A stretch of 7,444 bases of DNA from Candidatus Glassiibacteriota bacterium (lineage in GTDB: Bacteria; Gemmatimonadota; Glassbacteria; GWA2-58-10). A model generated the notes under the pieces. That model worked only from the letters and a program-made list of their open reading frames with translations, had not been told where the DNA came from and did no database searches. The position numbers and the translations under genes are program-made. Below are positions 5,539-7,444 of this stretch, one piece after another. The stretch covers positions 1 to 7,444 of the forward strand of contig JAUVUV010000101.1 in the NCBI GenBank assembly GCA_030604975.1, written 5' to 3'. Positions within the stretch are counted from its first letter, which is position 1. Every line of letters begins with the position of its first letter.

Positions 5539-6453
5539 ATGGAAAAAAGGAACGGGAACGACATCGGAAGGCCGAGTGAAGGTTTGCGAATCACCGCTAT
5601 CGGTGCGATAGCAAATATCCTCCTCTCGGTGGCAAAAATCGCAGGCGGCCTGCTGGGCCACAGCCGCGCCCTGGTTGCGGACGGATTCCATTCCCTTTCG
5701 GATCTTTCCACCGATCTTGTCGTGGGCCTGGGCCTCTTTTACGGTTCCCAGCCCAGGGATGCATGCCACCCTTACGGGCACAAAAAAATCGAAACCTTGG
5801 CGGAGGGAGTCACCGGGGCTATTTTATTAATTTTCGCCATTTGGATGGTCATCTCTGCCGGTCAGGCGTTTTTCGACGGCAAATTGATCGAACCATCTTT
5901 CACGGTGCTGGTAATCGCCGTTGCAAGCGTAATATCCAAGGAGTGGCTTTACCAGCGCACCGCAGCACTCGGCCGCAAGCTCCAAAGCCAGGCTCTTATC
6001 GCAAATGCCTGGCACCATCGCAGCGATGCGCTGACCTCGCTTGCTGCCTTGGTGGCAATATCTCTGGCAAAAATTCATCACATGCTGCTGGTACTCGATC
6101 CCCTGGCCTGTATCGGAATCTCAGTGCTGGTTGGAAAGATCGGTTTCGATATAAGCTACAAGGCCCTGAGGTGGTTGATCGACACCGCTCCAGAGCCGAA
6201 AATAATCGAGCGCATCCGCTCGGTAACTTTTGGTAATCAAAAGGTGCTCGGCCTTCACAACATACGGGCCCGTTACATTGGCGGACAGATCATCGCCGAT
6301 CTTCATATCGAGGTCGATCCCTCGCTCAGCGTGGAGGAGGGACATTCAATCGCCTCGGAAGTTGAAAAAGCCATATCTCTGGAATTAGGGAACATTTACG
6401 ATATTACTGTGCACGTGGAGCCGACCTACTCCAGGCAGAACGGTCACCCCTAA
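5539..6453 (+). CDS. Cation diffusion facilitator (YiiP/FieF-like), likely Zn2+ exporter
   Basis: A 304-residue inner-membrane metal/proton antiporter of the CDF family, usual in length. The transmembrane domain covers about residues 15-215 and the cytoplasmic domain about 220-295. Metal site residues line up with E. coli YiiP: H51 and D55 in ADGFHSLSD (helix 2), H159 and D163 in WHHRSD (helix 5), giving an HD-HD site where YiiP has DD-HD; HD-HD is the arrangement usually linked to Zn2+ selectivity. HPYGHKK at 77-83 matches the family's HP(F/Y)GH motif after helix 2. In the C-terminal domain H240, H256, H269, H292 and E294 occupy the places of the zinc-binding H232, H248, H261, H283 and D285 of YiiP. 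Such proteins work as dimers and export Zn, Fe, Mn or Cd. The ATG is chosen because AGAGG (5526-5530) lies eight bases upstream. No metal-responsive operator was recognised. It ends 61 nt before the reductase-like gene. Confidence 0.92.
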   Translation: MEKRNGNDIGRPSEGLRITAIGAIANILLSVAKIAGGLLGHSRALVADGFHSLSDLSTDLVVGLGLFYGSQPRDACHPYGHKKIETLAEGVTGAILLIFAIWMVISAGQAFFDGKLIEPSFTVLVIAVASVISKEWLYQRTAALGRKLQSQALIANAWHHRSDALTSLAALVAISLAKIHHMLLVLDPLACIGISVLVGKIGFDISYKALRWLIDTAPEPKIIERIRSVTFGNQKVLGLHNIRARYIGGQIIADLHIEVDPSLSVEEGHSIASEVEKAISLELGNIYDITVHVEPTYSRQNGHP

Positions 6454-6501
6454 GTTGGACAACAAGACTGTCGCGCACGGGATAGATAAATTAGCGGAAA
6501 C

Positions 6502-6505
6502 GGAG
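6502..6505 (+). promoter_or_regulatory. Ribosome binding site deciding the reductase-like gene start
   Basis: GGAG sits nine bases before ATG 6515. The alternative TTG at 6455, one base after the CDF stop codon, has no purine-rich site at a suitable distance, so ATG 6515 is preferred. Confidence 0.5.
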
Positions 6506-6514
6506 CAATCAGCC

Positions 6515-7384
6515 ATGAACAGCGGAAAAACCACAGGCAAACTGCCCACGGTGCCTTTCGGGCCACACAGAGTTACGAGGCTGATCGTTGGCGGCAACCC
6601 TTTCGTGTGGAACAGCCATTTCAGCGAGGAGATGAACCGGGACATGGAGGGCTATTTCACGACTGAGAAGATCATGGAGACTCTCAAGCGCTGCTTGAAG
6701 GCGGGAATAAATACCTTCCAGGGACGCGGCGACTACCACCGGATATTCCACTACCTGGAACTGCTGCGCCGGGAGGGAAAGGATATCCAGTTTATCACCC
6801 AGACCGCAAGCGAGATGCACGACATCCATCATAATATCCGGATGATTGCCACTTTCGGCGCCATCGGTGTGTATTTCCACGGCACCGAAACCGACAAGTA
6901 CTGGCGGGAGGGGAAGATAGACAAGGTGCAGGATTATTTAAAAACCATGCGCGACACCGGCCTTCGGATCGGTATGGCGGCACATATACCGGAGATTTTC
7001 GATTACGTGGAAGCCAGGGACTGGGACCTGGATTTCTACATGACACCTTTCTACAATATCGCCCGCAAGCCCCGGGAAAGTGCGGTAGTCACCGGCAAGT
7101 TCGAGGAAGAGGAGTTCCAGCCTGATGACCCGCCACGTATCTGCAAGTTCATCCAGTCCACCAGCAAACAGTGCCTGGCTTACAAGATTCTCGGCTGTGG
7201 CCGGAAGTGCGGCAGCCAGGACGAGGTGCGCGAGACTTTAAAATGGGTATTCGCCAGGATCAAGCCCACCGACTGCGTGGTAGTCGGGATGTTCCCTAAA
7301 TATCTAGATCAACCGGTACTTAATGTCCAGTACACTGTTGAGGCAATAAAGGCCGCGGAAAAAGAATGGGTTTCACTTTTCTGA
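6515..7384 (+). CDS. Aldo/keto reductase-like TIM-barrel protein of unknown function
   Basis: A 289-residue protein with no signal peptide from ATG 6515, so probably cytoplasmic. It resembles a group of conserved proteins, common in Planctomycetes and other environmental bacteria, that are placed near the aldo/keto reductases. Visible blocks are RLIVGGNPF at 22-30, LKAGINTFQGRGDYHR at 61-76, FITQTASE at 93-100, VYFHGTETDKYW at 119-130, GMAAHIPEIFDYV at 153-165, WDLDFYMTPFYN at 170-181 and AYKILGCGR at 222-230. The order of beta-strand-like blocks fits a TIM barrel. I cannot map a complete AKR Asp-Tyr-Lys-His catalytic set, so reductase activity is not established. Cysteines at 220, 228 and 232 lie close together around LAYKILGCGRKC. 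If the TTG at 6455 were used, 20 low-conservation-looking residues would be added (309 in all) and the gene would follow the CDF gene by one base. It is probably cotranscribed with the CDF gene, with no clear functional link. Confidence 0.7.
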   Translation: MNSGKTTGKLPTVPFGPHRVTRLIVGGNPFVWNSHFSEEMNRDMEGYFTTEKIMETLKRCLKAGINTFQGRGDYHRIFHYLELLRREGKDIQFITQTASEMHDIHHNIRMIATFGAIGVYFHGTETDKYWREGKIDKVQDYLKTMRDTGLRIGMAAHIPEIFDYVEARDWDLDFYMTPFYNIARKPRESAVVTGKFEEEEFQPDDPPRICKFIQSTSKQCLAYKILGCGRKCGSQDEVRETLKWVFARIKPTDCVVVGMFPKYLDQPVLNVQYTVEAIKAAEKEWVSLF

Positions 7385-7444
7385 AATCGCAGTAATTACT
7401 CCAACGACAGAACAAGTTGTCTAGCCCGGATTATTCATAAATCA
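7385..7444. other. Non-coding end of the window
   Basis: These 60 nt contain a 10-bp perfect palindrome AGTAATTACT (7391-7400) and the segment AGCCCGGATTATTCATAAAT (7423-7442). No terminator with a T-tract is seen after the reductase-like gene. The last segment has the look of an insertion-sequence or repeat end, but nothing inside the window confirms it. Confidence 0.35.

Noticed and set aside
6455..6514. TTG 6455 as the start of the reductase-like gene
   Set aside because: No suitable ribosome binding site lies upstream, the 20 added residues show no family motif, and ATG 6515 has GGAG nine bases away. It cannot be fully excluded.

Overview
The window is a 7.4 kb stretch of bacterial chromosome, GC-rich by eye, with every recognisable gene on the + strand. 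The organism is a diderm (Gram-negative-type) bacterium: one gene encodes an outer-membrane beta-barrel with a terminal Phe, and two neighbours are exported enzymes. A DUF1080 (3-keto-disaccharide hydrolase-type) protein, secreted nucleoside-hydrolase-like enzymes and an aldo/keto-reductase-like TIM-barrel protein together are typical of environmental Planctomycetes, Verrucomicrobia, FCB-group bacteria and related uncultured phyla. I cannot place it further from sequence alone.

Layout. Positions 1-317 are the C-terminal end of a DUF1080-domain protein, followed by a strong hairpin/T-tract terminator (343-385) and a 14-bp perfect palindrome (386-399). Next come two adjacent exported nucleoside-hydrolase-family genes 27 nt apart. 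The first (432-2300) is a two-domain protein joining a nucleoside-hydrolase fold to an alpha/beta-hydrolase (esterase/dienelactone-hydrolase-like) domain; the second (2328-3308) is a single-domain nucleoside hydrolase. After a 116-nt gap lie a small predicted eight-stranded outer-membrane barrel (3425-4129) and an MFS permease of the fosmidomycin-resistance type (4156-5400). A weaker terminator-like hairpin (5437-5470) separates these from a cation diffusion facilitator (5539-6453) and an aldo/keto-reductase-like protein (6515-7384). The last 60 nt are non-coding and may contain the edge of a repeat or insertion sequence.

How the genes may work together (inference). The two exported hydrolases could cleave an N-glycosidic (nucleoside-like) bond in the periplasm, with the fused esterase domain removing an acyl group from the same substrate. 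The barrel and the MFS permease could carry substrate or product across the outer and inner membranes. The upstream DUF1080 protein fits a general glycoside-degrading setting but is cut off by a terminator. The CDF transporter and the reductase-like gene probably form a separate unit with no obvious link to the hydrolases.

The most noteworthy item is the nucleoside hydrolase-esterase fusion. It and its neighbour share a lengthened Asp-rich metal loop and both lack the usual catalytic His, so their true substrates may not be ordinary purine or pyrimidine nucleosides. No mobile-element gene, CRISPR array, tRNA or rRNA was seen.
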